Below are positions 1 to 5,552 of a DNA stretch of 5,552 nucleotides, one piece after another; position 1 is the stretch's first letter; each line of letters starts with the position of its first letter. The stretch is taken from assembly GCA_030626645.1 (NCBI GenBank), contig DAOUTP010000132.1, forward strand, positions 1-5,552, given 5' to 3'. The translations under genes and the position numbers were made by a program. Under the pieces are notes generated by a model. It saw only the letters and a program-made list of their open reading frames with translations. It searched no databases and was not told where the DNA came from. Source of the DNA: Candidatus Cloacimonadota bacterium (GTDB lineage: Bacteria; Cloacimonadota; Cloacimonadia; Cloacimonadales; TCS61).

Positions 1-157
1 CATTATAGCCATTCAATGTAAAATTGACTTCGGTATATTCTTTTCCTAACGAACTATGACCAAATAGCTTTTGTTCTGAATTTTCTGGGATGTCTACCCA
101 TTCCGCATTGAGAACAGTTACAAAAAGTAATAATAATAGAATTAATGATTTCTTCAT
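1..157 (-). CDS. Start of an exported protein, possibly a second C25-type protein (3' partial)
   Basis: An open frame of 52 codons starts at the ATG at 157-155 and runs off the left edge; it is only visible as a fragment. Residues 1-18 (MKKSLILLLLLFVTVLNA) form a textbook Sec signal peptide: two lysines, a Leu-rich core and a small residue at -1, with likely cleavage before Glu19. The mature start EWVDIPENSE and the later YTEVNFTLNGYN resemble the beginning of gingipain-type propeptides, where a Trp-containing strand precedes a 'v.f.l.Gy' strand. The gene lies in the same direction as the large C25-family gene, 160 bases after its stop, with its own ribosome binding site and beyond a terminator. 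That it is exported is well supported. That it is another C25 family member is an inference from about 30 residues. Any other Sec-exported protein remains possible. Confidence 0.85.
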   Translation of the reverse strand, partial: MKKSLILLLLLFVTVLNAEWVDIPENSEQKLFGHSSLGKEYTEVNFTLNGYN

Positions 158-169
158 TTAAATTTTCAA

Positions 170-177
170 CCTTCCTT
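170..177 (-). promoter_or_regulatory. Ribosome binding site of the downstream gene
   Basis: AAGGAAGG on the minus strand ends 12 bases before the ATG at 157-155. The purine run matches the anti-Shine-Dalgarno, with a spacing slightly longer than usual. It supports the chosen start, and there is no competing in-frame start nearby. Confidence 0.7.
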
Positions 178-189
178 TATATATTTTAA

Positions 190-219
190 CTTATATTATT
201 AATGCAATAATTATTCCAA
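190..219 (-). promoter_or_regulatory. Possible sigma70-type promoter for the downstream gene
   Basis: On the minus strand TTGGAA (219-214) and TATAAG (195-190) are separated by 18 bases. They match 4 of 6 and 5 of 6 positions of the -35 and -10 consensus. Transcription would start near 183, giving a leader of about 25 bases that includes the ribosome binding site. A separate promoter is needed because a terminator lies just upstream. The stretch is very AT-rich, so chance matches are likely, and the promoter consensus of this lineage is unknown to me. Confidence 0.3.
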
Positions 220-251
220 CTTAATTCAAATTACAGCCTGCTGACAAATAC

Positions 252-279
252 AAAAAGAGCACCCTTATCAGGATGCTCT
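252..279 (-). terminator. Rho-independent terminator of the C25-family gene
   Basis: On the minus strand AGAGCATCC (279-271), loop TGATAA (270-265), GGGTGCTCT (264-256) forms a 9-bp stem with one U-G wobble, followed by a run of T (256-252) and more T-rich sequence. It begins 38 bases after the TAG stop. On the plus strand the wobble becomes a C-A mismatch and no T-run follows, so the element works for minus-strand transcription. It separates the large gene from the next gene on the left. Confidence 0.9.
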
Positions 280-317
280 AAGTTATCTGGAAATTGTTAG
301 TTACTGGATTAAAATAT

Positions 318-3300
318 CTATTTAATCAGCATCATTTTTTTAATTTGATCTATATTAGTAGTTTTGAATCTGTAAAGGTATATTCCACTTGCTACTTTCT
401 TACCATTATAATCTGTTCCGTCCCAAACAGCGGAATGGAATCCAAGATCCATTTGGTCTTCAATAAGTTTTTTAACCTTTTCTCCTTTAATATTGTAAAT
501 AACCAGATCTACCTTGCCAGCAATAGTTAAGCTGAATTCTATTTTCGTCTCAGGATTAAACGGATTTGGATAATTGCCGATAAGTGCTGTATGAGAGGGT
601 ATCAGAGCATCATCAGCGTCGGTAAGTTCAATTGTAACTTCATTTGTTGCTGCAGATTCATATTCTCCATACAATCCGGTTACAAAGTAAGTATAAATTC
701 CTAAAGGAAGCTCACTATCAGTATAGGTTGTCTCTGTTACATCAGCAATAGGCAAATCATCACGATAAACTCTATATCCCGTTAGAATTCTTTCTGCAGA
801 AGGAGCATTCCAATTAAGAATAATATCCGGTTCTATAGGTTCAGCTGTAAGATTTGTAGGTGGATCAAGAACTACTGTAATTCCTGCTGTATTAGACGGC
901 AAAGATTCATTGTTGTCATCGTACATGGCTGTAATATAATAAGAATAATCTCCAGAATCTAATCCATCATCATTATACGAAGTTTGAGATGTATTATTGA
1001 TTTGATCGATCTCAATATTATTCCTATAAACTTTATAACCGATTAACGAACGTGATGTTTGAGCCGAGTTGGATTCTTCAAGTTCCACTCTAATTTCTGA
1101 AGATGCTTTGCTCATTTTCAATTCTTCTTTCCTAGTTCCGGCTATCCTCATGGTAGTCATATTCCATTCTAAAGTTACATCATTGCTAATTACTGAAGCA
1201 ACAAGATTTTCTGGTGCTTGCAGGTATGTTAGTTCAAAATCTACTGTTGTTGTTTCATTTGCAACAACCAGAACATCGTATTCTGTTACAGTTTCATAAC
1301 CTTCCAAACTCGCTATCACATCATAATTTCCTGCTGGAATTGGAATTATATAATATCCCAAAGTGTTTGGTGAAGTAACAAAATCATCTGCTGTGATAAT
1401 TACCTCTTCTACATTACCGGTTCCACCATCCAGAATAATATCACCGTCAATGAAACCAAGAGCTATTCCCTGGCCTCCTTCTAAATGAATGTTGTCAATA
1501 TACCAGTAATTTAAATTCCAGGAATAACCATCAAAAACAAAAGCAATCTGAAAATTCTGTGATCCTACATCTGGAGTAGAAACTGTCAGCTGCTTCAATT
1601 CCGGTCCTATACTGTTGTTAGGGCTTACTTCCCAAACAGTATTCCAAGTATTGCCACCATCCGAAGTTGTTCGTACACCAATAGCATAAGCACTTCCAGC
1701 ATAATCGTTCAGATAGTGCTGAAATTCAAAATCGAGTGAAGCAGAACCAGCTGTATTCAGAACAGGTGAAACAAGACGGGACACTCCGGTAAAGGAGGGA
1801 GAATAAGTGAATCTCGATTCAGGAGAAGAACCACCGGCGTTACTAGTTGTAGATTGTGACCAATTTCCTGTATTCATTCCGGTAAGTGTCCAACCGTCTG
1901 GCGGATAGGTTCCACTAAAATCCTCTTCCAGGAGAACCGGAACTTGAGAAATTACCAGGTCAAATGCACCACTTGCAATAAAGTTGATGTCACCATTCAT
2001 TTCCCAGTTTACATTCGCCATATGACCAACAGGAGCAGATGCAGATGCAGTAACATTAAACATAGCAGTAGATACATTTCCGGCATTCAATAAAGTAAAA
2101 GTATGAGTTGAAGTATTTAGCGTAATGTATGGATCGGATTCAGTTAATTCGGTAAATACATTATATGCATCCGCACCACCGATATTGATGTAGGAAATAT
2201 ACATATCAGCAGTTTCACCCGGATCAAGAATGTTATTATCACCATCATCGATAAATAATGTTTCAAACTCAATAACTGGAGCATTCAGTTCGATAGTAAA
2301 ATATAGTATCCAGTTATCTTCATTGCTGGTAATGTTCATTTCAAAACTAACAACATGCCCATCAGGACAGTCTTCTGATACTGTGATCTCATAATCGGTT
2401 TGATTGCTTGCAGAGCCTCCACCAGGAACATTGTTATAGGTCGAAGTTGCCTGATTGATCGTAATGTATACATCATCAGAATTTATAGTTGCAGAAACAC
2501 CTGTTGCCGGATTTTCTCCCAGATTATTTAAGAGAACATCGAGTGACACATCTTCACCATAATCTGCCTGACCATTACCATTTTCATCTATTATTGTTAC
2601 ACCACCCAAAACTAAGAATGGCTCTTCTAATGGGATCGAAGGTCCTGTTATCCGTAATGCCATTTCATTCTGTAAGTGTTTAGCTGCAACAGGATATGAA
2701 TTATTAAAAGTATATTCTAATCCGATAGTTCCGGTAGGATCTTCTATACCAACTGTTGAATACTGCCCATGTTGAGAAGGATAAGAACCGGCACTGGTAT
2801 TGTTGATAACTTTGTATTGGAACTTGATCTCGCTATCACCGGTAGTTGTGGGATAATAATTTGCATCGTACAGAATTACCTGGAATGTCTCTTCATAACT
2901 ATCTTCATGATTTTGCATATGATCCCATTCAATAATTACAGTATGTAATGAAGAATCGTAATACCAGTAAACACCTCCACTACCTGTTTTCAGATCATCC
3001 CAGAATGGAGCGATCATGGGTGAAGGACCTTGAGGTCCGGGGATAGGACTATTCATGAAAGATCCTTGAGTGCTGCCACCAGGAGCTATCCAGCCATTGG
3101 AACATACTGTAGCTGTGTCATACTCTTCTCCATACATTCTAAATGTGATCGGAAGATTGAATGTCTCACTATCTCCGGTATCACCCGGATCATACAAATT
3201 AAGGTTTGTGCCAATACTATTGATTTCAACCCAGTCATAAGTTGGAGCACTAAGATAATCTATATCGTCATCATCATAACAGAAATATCCATAAGCATCG

Positions 3301-5552
3301 GGTCCTACCGGATCGGTAATTGATACTTCTCCAATACCCAAGATAAAATATACTATAGAATCATATCCGTCAGCGTTATAAAGATGAAGTTCCATCATTA
3401 TTTGAGTACCTACTACAAGTTGTGCACCGGCTGTAACTTCAAATGTATCTGAAGTATTAGAAGCCTGTCCGCCTGCACCTGTAATAGTTCCAAAATATCC
3501 GTCTGCATCTAAAACTGTAACACGGTTATCGGGTGAGATAAGTTCGCCATATATTGCATCTGAGGTTACACTGCCTAAATTCTGTAATGTTACATTCATA
3601 TCTACGGTTTCACCCGGATCAAGATATCCGTTAGTATCTTCAATGGTATAATCTATTACATCAAGGTTAGCACCTTCTACTATAAGATAAATTATATCGT
3701 TCCAGATGTTTCCAATATTATCTTCAATCACAATAGCTAATGTAATCTCTGTTCCACCTAGTACATCTTCAGCAATGGAAATATCAAAATCATCGGTAGA
3801 GAAAACAGCATTTCCGGATGGAATTGATCCAAAGTCTTCAACATTATCTGTGATCGTAACAAAATCATTATCTGTTGTTATCGTAGCAGTAACAGATTCT
3901 GCAGACTGAGTACCGAAGTTCTTCAGGCTTACCCGCAACTCGATATCTTCACCGGGATTTATCAGTCCATCATCATTACCGGAAGATGTTCCAGAGGTAT
4001 CATCATCGATCTGCACAGCGAACACATTTACAAACCTATCAACTATTCCCACATCAAATCCTCCCAGATGCGGGATGTAATTGTGTTTAGTAACGGTAAG
4101 GTTAGCTGTTCCTACTACATTAGCATTGATCGCCAAGGCAATATAACCGTTTTCATCCGTATAACCTGTTACAAATATTTCATCATCTCCCATTAGTGCT
4201 GTTACCCAGGCATTTTCCAAAGGAACCTCATTGTCATTTGTAACTGTAACTTCCAGGTAATTGGTTCCGGGAGAGATCTCTAGTTCATAATCTACTATAA
4301 GATCCTGTGGGATACCGGTCCAAAGCTCAACACCAGGATCACCGATTAAAGTATTCCAATGTGAAAATATATCTACATAACCACCTGGATTTTGAGGGTA
4401 ATGTTCATACAAAGCAAGTTTACCTCTGTTCACCGCACCACCCGGATTGTAAATACCATCTGCGAAAATACCATAAAATATACCGGCATCAATACAATTA
4501 TTGAAATTGGTATGAGTACCAGTGGTAGCGGTTCCTATAGCAGCAATTGCACCTGTTGGATTACCTGCAGAACCAGCTCTGATAAAGGCTTCAGGTCGAC
4601 TAATTTCATATGCAGAAGCAAAATTTCCGGTTGCACAGGTTAAGAATACAGCAAAAGGTAACTTCTTATAATTGGTGAGACTGTTTATACTTGTATTAGT
4701 AAAACCGCTCATACCCATATATCCACGATAGTTCAAATAGCTCACACCTGAATTTAAGTTACTGATCATCATACTGGAATAACTTCCGGAATAAACTTCT
4801 GTGGCTACAATATTGGGAGCATACTGCTGCATCATCTCAACTATAAATTGTTTAGTGAATACAGTAGATGGACCTGAACTTGAAGGATCTCCCACCATAA
4901 TAGAATGATCATACCAATTTGTCTCAGCCATATAGGGTTCTTTCTCATAACTCAATACTTTGGCAATATAGGTTTGCAGATTTGTGATGGAAGCTATTGA
5001 GATACGACCTAGAAATACATCTTCCAATACATCATTTCCTGCCAGCTGAGCATAAGGATGATCGCCTTCGCCTCCACTTGCATAGTAGGTTGGAATACTA
5101 TATATACCGCCCACATCACCTACAAAACAAACAAACTCAGGCGGGTTATCCCAGTTATCATAGGCATTCTGGATATAGTTCTTTATGGAAGTAGTGGTAG
5201 CACCTGTTACTGCTGTACTGGCAAGCGTAACATCAAATCCTTTCTGATGTTTCCAGTCTGTTAAATCTTCAAGTTCGGAAAGTAGAGCTGCATCATTAGG
5301 ATAGATAAACAGGTAGCTCGGTTCCTGGTATTCACCATCGCGCTCTGTTACAGAATCATAATTCAAAATTGATGAACGGTATAAAGGTTCAAAAAAGCGT
5401 GACTTCTTTTTATCAGATGTTTTAGGATTGATCCCACCTCTGCCGGATGCGTTAACTACTATATCTACATTTGTTACAATCCTCAAAGTCTTGTCTTTAG
5501 GATCATATTGGAAGGGATTAACTGAAACACTTACAACACGCTGATCTCTTAG
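318..5552 (-). CDS. C25 (gingipain-like) family multidomain surface protein with T9SS sorting domain, 5' partial
   Basis: The open frame runs from the right edge to a TAG at 320-318, giving at least 1,744 residues. No stop separates the TTG at 5486 from the window edge, and the extra 22 residues (containing VNPFQYDPKDKT) read as C25 propeptide, so the true start and signal peptide lie outside. Domains in order: propeptide remnant (to about 50), C25 caspase-like domain (56-392), Ig/carboxypeptidase-regulatory-like domain (393-480), two DPGE Ig-like repeats (486-718), nidogen-like module (721-948), two more DPGE repeats (955-1180), cleaved-adhesin/MAM-like domain (1184-1338), carboxypeptidase-regulatory-like domain (1340-1420), two FN3 domains (1424-1621) and a T9SS type A sorting domain (1637-1722). 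This architecture implies export through the Sec system and then T9SS, ending at the cell surface or in the medium. Family members are cysteine endopeptidases, but the expected catalytic His is Tyr here, so activity is doubtful. It ends in a clear intrinsic terminator. Family assignment is firm; substrate and role are unknown. Confidence 0.96.
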   Translation of the reverse strand, partial: LRDQRVVSVSVNPFQYDPKDKTLRIVTNVDIVVNASGRGGINPKTSDKKKSRFFEPLYRSSILNYDSVTERDGEYQEPSYLFIYPNDAALLSELEDLTDWKHQKGFDVTLASTAVTGATTTSIKNYIQNAYDNWDNPPEFVCFVGDVGGIYSIPTYYASGGEGDHPYAQLAGNDVLEDVFLGRISIASITNLQTYIAKVLSYEKEPYMAETNWYDHSIMVGDPSSSGPSTVFTKQFIVEMMQQYAPNIVATEVYSGSYSSMMISNLNSGVSYLNYRGYMGMSGFTNTSINSLTNYKKLPFAVFLTCATGNFASAYEISRPEAFIRAGSAGNPTGAIAAIGTATTGTHTNFNNCIDAGIFYGIFADGIYNPGGAVNRGKLALYEHYPQNPGGYVDIFSHWNTLIGDPGVELWTGIPQDLIVDYELEISPGTNYLEVTVTNDNEVPLENAWVTALMGDDEIFVTGYTDENGYIALAINANVVGTANLTVTKHNYIPHLGGFDVGIVDRFVNVFAVQIDDDTSGTSSGNDDGLINPGEDIELRVSLKNFGTQSAESVTATITTDNDFVTITDNVEDFGSIPSGNAVFSTDDFDISIAEDVLGGTEITLAIVIEDNIGNIWNDIIYLIVEGANLDVIDYTIEDTNGYLDPGETVDMNVTLQNLGSVTSDAIYGELISPDNRVTVLDADGYFGTITGAGGQASNTSDTFEVTAGAQLVVGTQIMMELHLYNADGYDSIVYFILGIGEVSITDPVGPDAYGYFCYDDDDIDYLSAPTYDWVEINSIGTNLNLYDPGDTGDSETFNLPITFRMYGEEYDTATVCSNGWIAPGGSTQGSFMNSPIPGPQGPSPMIAPFWDDLKTGSGGVYWYYDSSLHTVIIEWDHMQNHEDSYEETFQVILYDANYYPTTTGDSEIKFQYKVINNTSAGSYPSQHGQYSTVGIEDPTGTIGLEYTFNNSYPVAAKHLQNEMALRITGPSIPLEEPFLVLGGVTIIDENGNGQADYGEDVSLDVLLNNLGENPATGVSATINSDDVYITINQATSTYNNVPGGGSASNQTDYEITVSEDCPDGHVVSFEMNITSNEDNWILYFTIELNAPVIEFETLFIDDGDNNILDPGETADMYISYINIGGADAYNVFTELTESDPYITLNTSTHTFTLLNAGNVSTAMFNVTASASAPVGHMANVNWEMNGDINFIASGAFDLVISQVPVLLEEDFSGTYPPDGWTLTGMNTGNWSQSTTSNAGGSSPESRFTYSPSFTGVSRLVSPVLNTAGSASLDFEFQHYLNDYAGSAYAIGVRTTSDGGNTWNTVWEVSPNNSIGPELKQLTVSTPDVGSQNFQIAFVFDGYSWNLNYWYIDNIHLEGGQGIALGFIDGDIILDGGTGNVEEVIITADDFVTSPNTLGYYIIPIPAGNYDVIASLEGYETVTEYDVLVVANETTTVDFELTYLQAPENLVASVISNDVTLEWNMTTMRIAGTRKEELKMSKASSEIRVELEESNSAQTSRSLIGYKVYRNNIEIDQINNTSQTSYNDDGLDSGDYSYYITAMYDDNNESLPSNTAGITVVLDPPTNLTAEPIEPDIILNWNAPSAERILTGYRVYRDDLPIADVTETTYTDSELPLGIYTYFVTGLYGEYESAATNEVTIELTDADDALIPSHTALIGNYPNPFNPETKIEFSLTIAGKVDLVIYNIKGEKVKKLIEDQMDLGFHSAVWDGTDYNGKKVASGIYLYRFKTTNIDQIKKMMLIK
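321..578 (-). other. T9SS type A C-terminal sorting domain
   Basis: The last 86 residues (1637-1722) contain GNYPNPFNPETKIEFSL, VDLVIYNIKGEKVKKL, HSAVWDGTDYNGKKVASGIYLYRF and the closing KKMMLIK. This is the FlgD-like/Por secretion-system sorting fold, with the Asn-Pro-Phe-Asn-Pro box, the 'v.i.iYn..G..v..l' strand, the 'W.G.D..G..v.sGiYfy.l' strand and a basic-hydrophobic tail. In T9SS organisms this domain routes the protein across the outer membrane and is usually removed by the PorU sortase. PorU is itself a C25 peptidase but lacks such a domain, so this protein reads as cargo rather than the sortase. Confidence 0.93.
624..1217 (-). other. Two fibronectin type III domains
   Basis: FN3-1 is at about 1424-1539: APENLVASVISNDVTLEW, then LIGYKVYRNNIEI, SYNDDGLDSGDYSYYITAMYDD and SLPSNTAGITV. 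FN3-2 is at about 1541-1621: DPPTNLTAEPIEPDIILNW, LTGYRVYRDDLPI, TYTDSELPLGIYTYFVTGLYG and SAATNEVTIEL. Both keep the B-strand Trp, the C-strand Y-x-V-Y-R and the 'G.Y.Y.V.a.Y' F-strand. FN3-1 carries about 30 extra residues (roughly 1443-1480) between the Trp and the GYKVYR strand, rich in Lys, Arg, Glu and Ser. FN3 pairs before a T9SS sorting domain are common in this group. Confidence 0.88.
1227..1469 (-). other. Carboxypeptidase-regulatory-like beta domain
   Basis: Residues 1340-1420 read as a small 'G.I.l.gGtG.v..v.I......' sandwich. Strand ALGFIDGDIILDGGTGNVEE is followed by GYYIIPIPAGNYDVIASLEGYET and then VANETTTVDFEL. The IPAGxYDVxASxxGYE segment is the typical signature of carboxypeptidase-regulatory/PEGA-like domains. 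It probably serves as a spacer between the adhesin-like domain and the FN3 domains. Confidence 0.75.
1473..1937 (-). other. Cleaved-adhesin / MAM-like jelly-roll domain
   Basis: Residues 1184-1338 begin EEDFSGTYPPDGWTLTG, the classic opening of the domains found behind gingipain catalytic domains and in many T9SS cargo proteins (eDFsg..PpgWt...). They continue with SRLVSPVLNTAGSASLDFEFQHYL, then GGNTWNTVWEV, then FQIAFVFDGYSWNLNYWYIDNIHLEGG. The closing 'W.iDnI.l.G' strand is diagnostic of the MAM/cleaved-adhesin fold. In gingipains such domains bind haemoglobin, matrix proteins or carbohydrate; which ligand applies here cannot be read from the sequence. Confidence 0.8.
1947..2624 (-). repeat. 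DPGE Ig-like repeats 3 and 4 (protein repeats)
   Basis: Residues 955-1066 and 1069-1180 repeat the module found at 486-718. Repeat 3 opens with IDENGNGQADYGED, a divergent form with Tyr in place of Pro, and then LLNNLG. Repeat 4 opens with DDGDNNILDPGETADM and then SYINIG. The D-x-G-E positions (975 and 1088) are again 113 residues apart, the same period as in the first pair. Each also shows the late 'v......P.Gh...f.m' strand (SEDCPDGHVVSFEM, SASAPVGHMANVNWEM). Confidence 0.8.
2643..3326 (-). other. Nidogen-like (NIDO-like) beta module
   Basis: Residues 721-948 separate the two pairs of DPGE repeats. Recognisable pieces are YDWVEINSIGT, LPITFRMYGEEYDTATVCSNGWI, PSPMIAPFWDDLKTGSGGVYWY, HTVIIEWDHMQNH, ETFQVILYDANYYP, GDSEIKFQYKVINN, YSTVGIEDPTG and a closing ALRITG strand. 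The order 'FYG..Y....v.sNGwi', 'iAPFWdDl', 'G.vyw', 'f..i.W..m', 'tFQviLyd', 'i.fqY' resembles the nidogen extracellular domain and a module often seen in large secreted proteins of the FCB group. It contains Cys736 and Cys795, two of the few cysteines in the protein. Function is probably binding or structural; no catalytic motif was seen. Confidence 0.6.
3333..4031 (-). repeat. DPGE Ig-like repeats 1 and 2 (protein repeats)
   Basis: Two tandem beta-sandwich modules at residues 486-604 and 607-718. Each opens with an Asp/Asn/Gly-rich loop ending in a P-G-E triplet (NPGEDIEL at 510-517, DPGETVDM at 623-630), followed by a VxLxNxG strand (VSLKNFG, VTLQNLG). Each then has a 'dx..v.i.d....fG.I..G' middle and a closing strand of the GTxxxxxxxIxxxxG type. 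The P-G-E positions are exactly 113 residues apart. Modules of this kind are typical stalk units of very large secreted proteins in Cloacimonadota and related phyla. The acidic loop resembles a calcium-binding loop; calcium binding is an inference. Confidence 0.8.
4047..4310 (-). other. Post-catalytic Ig-like / carboxypeptidase-regulatory-like domain
   Basis: Residues 393-480 directly follow the last C25 strand. They contain VTNDNEVPLENAWVTAL, then TGYTDENGYIALAI, then ANLTVTKHNYIPH. This is the usual course of a small beta-sandwich in which a 'valued trait' strand is followed by a T-D-x-x-G-x-x turn, as in carboxypeptidase-regulatory-like domains and in the Ig-like domain behind the gingipain catalytic domain. 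In gingipains this domain packs against the peptidase domain. Assignment rests on position and motif only. Confidence 0.65.
4311..5321 (-). other. Peptidase C25 (gingipain) domain lacking the canonical catalytic His
   Basis: Residues 56-392 follow gingipain R (RgpB, recalled from memory) block by block. SYLFIYPNDA and DWKHQKGFDV match the start of the domain (compare DWKNQRG). FVCFVGDVGGI matches YVLLVGDHKDI. PYAQLAGNDVLEDVFLGRIS matches VYGQIVGNDHYNEVFIGRFS. GVSYLNYRGYMG matches GISLVNYTGHGS. LPFAVFLTCATGNF matches LPFIFDVACVNGDF, and NPTGAIAAIGT and WNTLIGDPGVELWT match the end. The nucleophile cysteine is kept as Cys284 (codon 4637-4635). The catalytic histidine position of GHG reads Tyr256 (codon 4721-4719). 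A basic cluster (KKKSR, residues 26-30) and the FEPLYRSSILNYDS segment just before the domain fit the propeptide end, where family members are processed. His143, His325 and His376 are the other histidines in conserved blocks, but none sits in a GHG-like motif. Confidence 0.92.

Noticed and set aside
158..317. Small RNA or riboswitch in the intergenic region
   Set aside because: Only the terminator hairpin is seen; the rest is AT-rich with no further convincing paired structure or known conserved motif.
1047..1160. Frameshift in the first FN3 domain
   Set aside because: The charged segment looks foreign, but FN3 motifs before and after it are in the same frame and the other frames contain stops, so an in-frame insert is the simpler reading.
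2035..2050. Short tandem run gcagatgcagatgcag
   Set aside because: It simply encodes the ASASAP segment of repeat 4 and is under three full units; no sign of a slippage-controlled switch.
294..5264. Plus-strand open frames of 64-97 codons lying opposite the large gene
   Set aside because: They lie antisense within or at the end of the C25-family gene, show no ribosome binding sites or recognisable domains, and have compositions expected of the reverse complement of a Thr/Ser/Asp-rich protein.
5484..5486. TTG at 5486 as the start codon of the large gene
   Set aside because: The frame stays open to the window edge, and the 22 upstream residues (including VNPFQYDPKDKT) continue the propeptide pattern. 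A secreted C25 protein must also begin with a signal peptide, which is not present after this TTG.

Overview
The window is an AT-rich bacterial segment, with both genes on the minus strand. One very long gene fills positions 318-5552 and runs off the right edge, so its 5' end is missing. It encodes a multidomain, exported, cell-surface or secreted protein of the gingipain (peptidase family C25) type with a C-terminal type IX secretion (T9SS) sorting domain. The style points to the Fibrobacteres-Chlorobi-Bacteroidetes superphylum and most of all to Candidatus Cloacimonadota (WWE1) or a relative. The grounds are the NYPNPFNPET-type sorting domain, repeated DxNGxLDPGE Ig-like modules, tandem FN3 domains with the GYxVYR signature, and a C25 domain with an NYRG motif. 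The taxonomic call is an inference from protein style, not from a marker gene.

Layout in the direction of transcription (right to left): end of the C25 propeptide (5552 to about 5340), C25 caspase-like domain (5321-4311), post-catalytic Ig/carboxypeptidase-regulatory-like domain (4310-4047), two DPGE Ig-like repeats (4031-3333), a nidogen-like beta module (3326-2643), two more DPGE repeats (2624-1947), a cleaved-adhesin/MAM-like jelly roll (1937-1473), a small carboxypeptidase-regulatory-like domain (1469-1227), two FN3 domains (1217-624, the first with a charged insert), and the T9SS type A sorting domain (578-321). A strong intrinsic terminator follows at 279-252.

After a 160-base intergenic region (158-317) with a terminator, a possible promoter and a ribosome binding site, a second minus-strand gene starts at 157 and runs off the left edge. 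Its 52 visible residues are a signal peptide followed by a segment resembling the start of a gingipain-type propeptide. It may be a second exported C25-like protein in tandem with the first.

The most notable observation is that the C25 domain keeps the catalytic-cysteine motif (TCATGNF, Cys284) but has Tyr where the GHG motif would supply the catalytic histidine (NYRGYMG instead of NYTGHG). It may be an inactive or altered peptidase fold carried on a large adhesin-like stalk. Residue numbers below count from an in-frame TTG at 5486, which is not the true start; 22 further residues are visible upstream of it.
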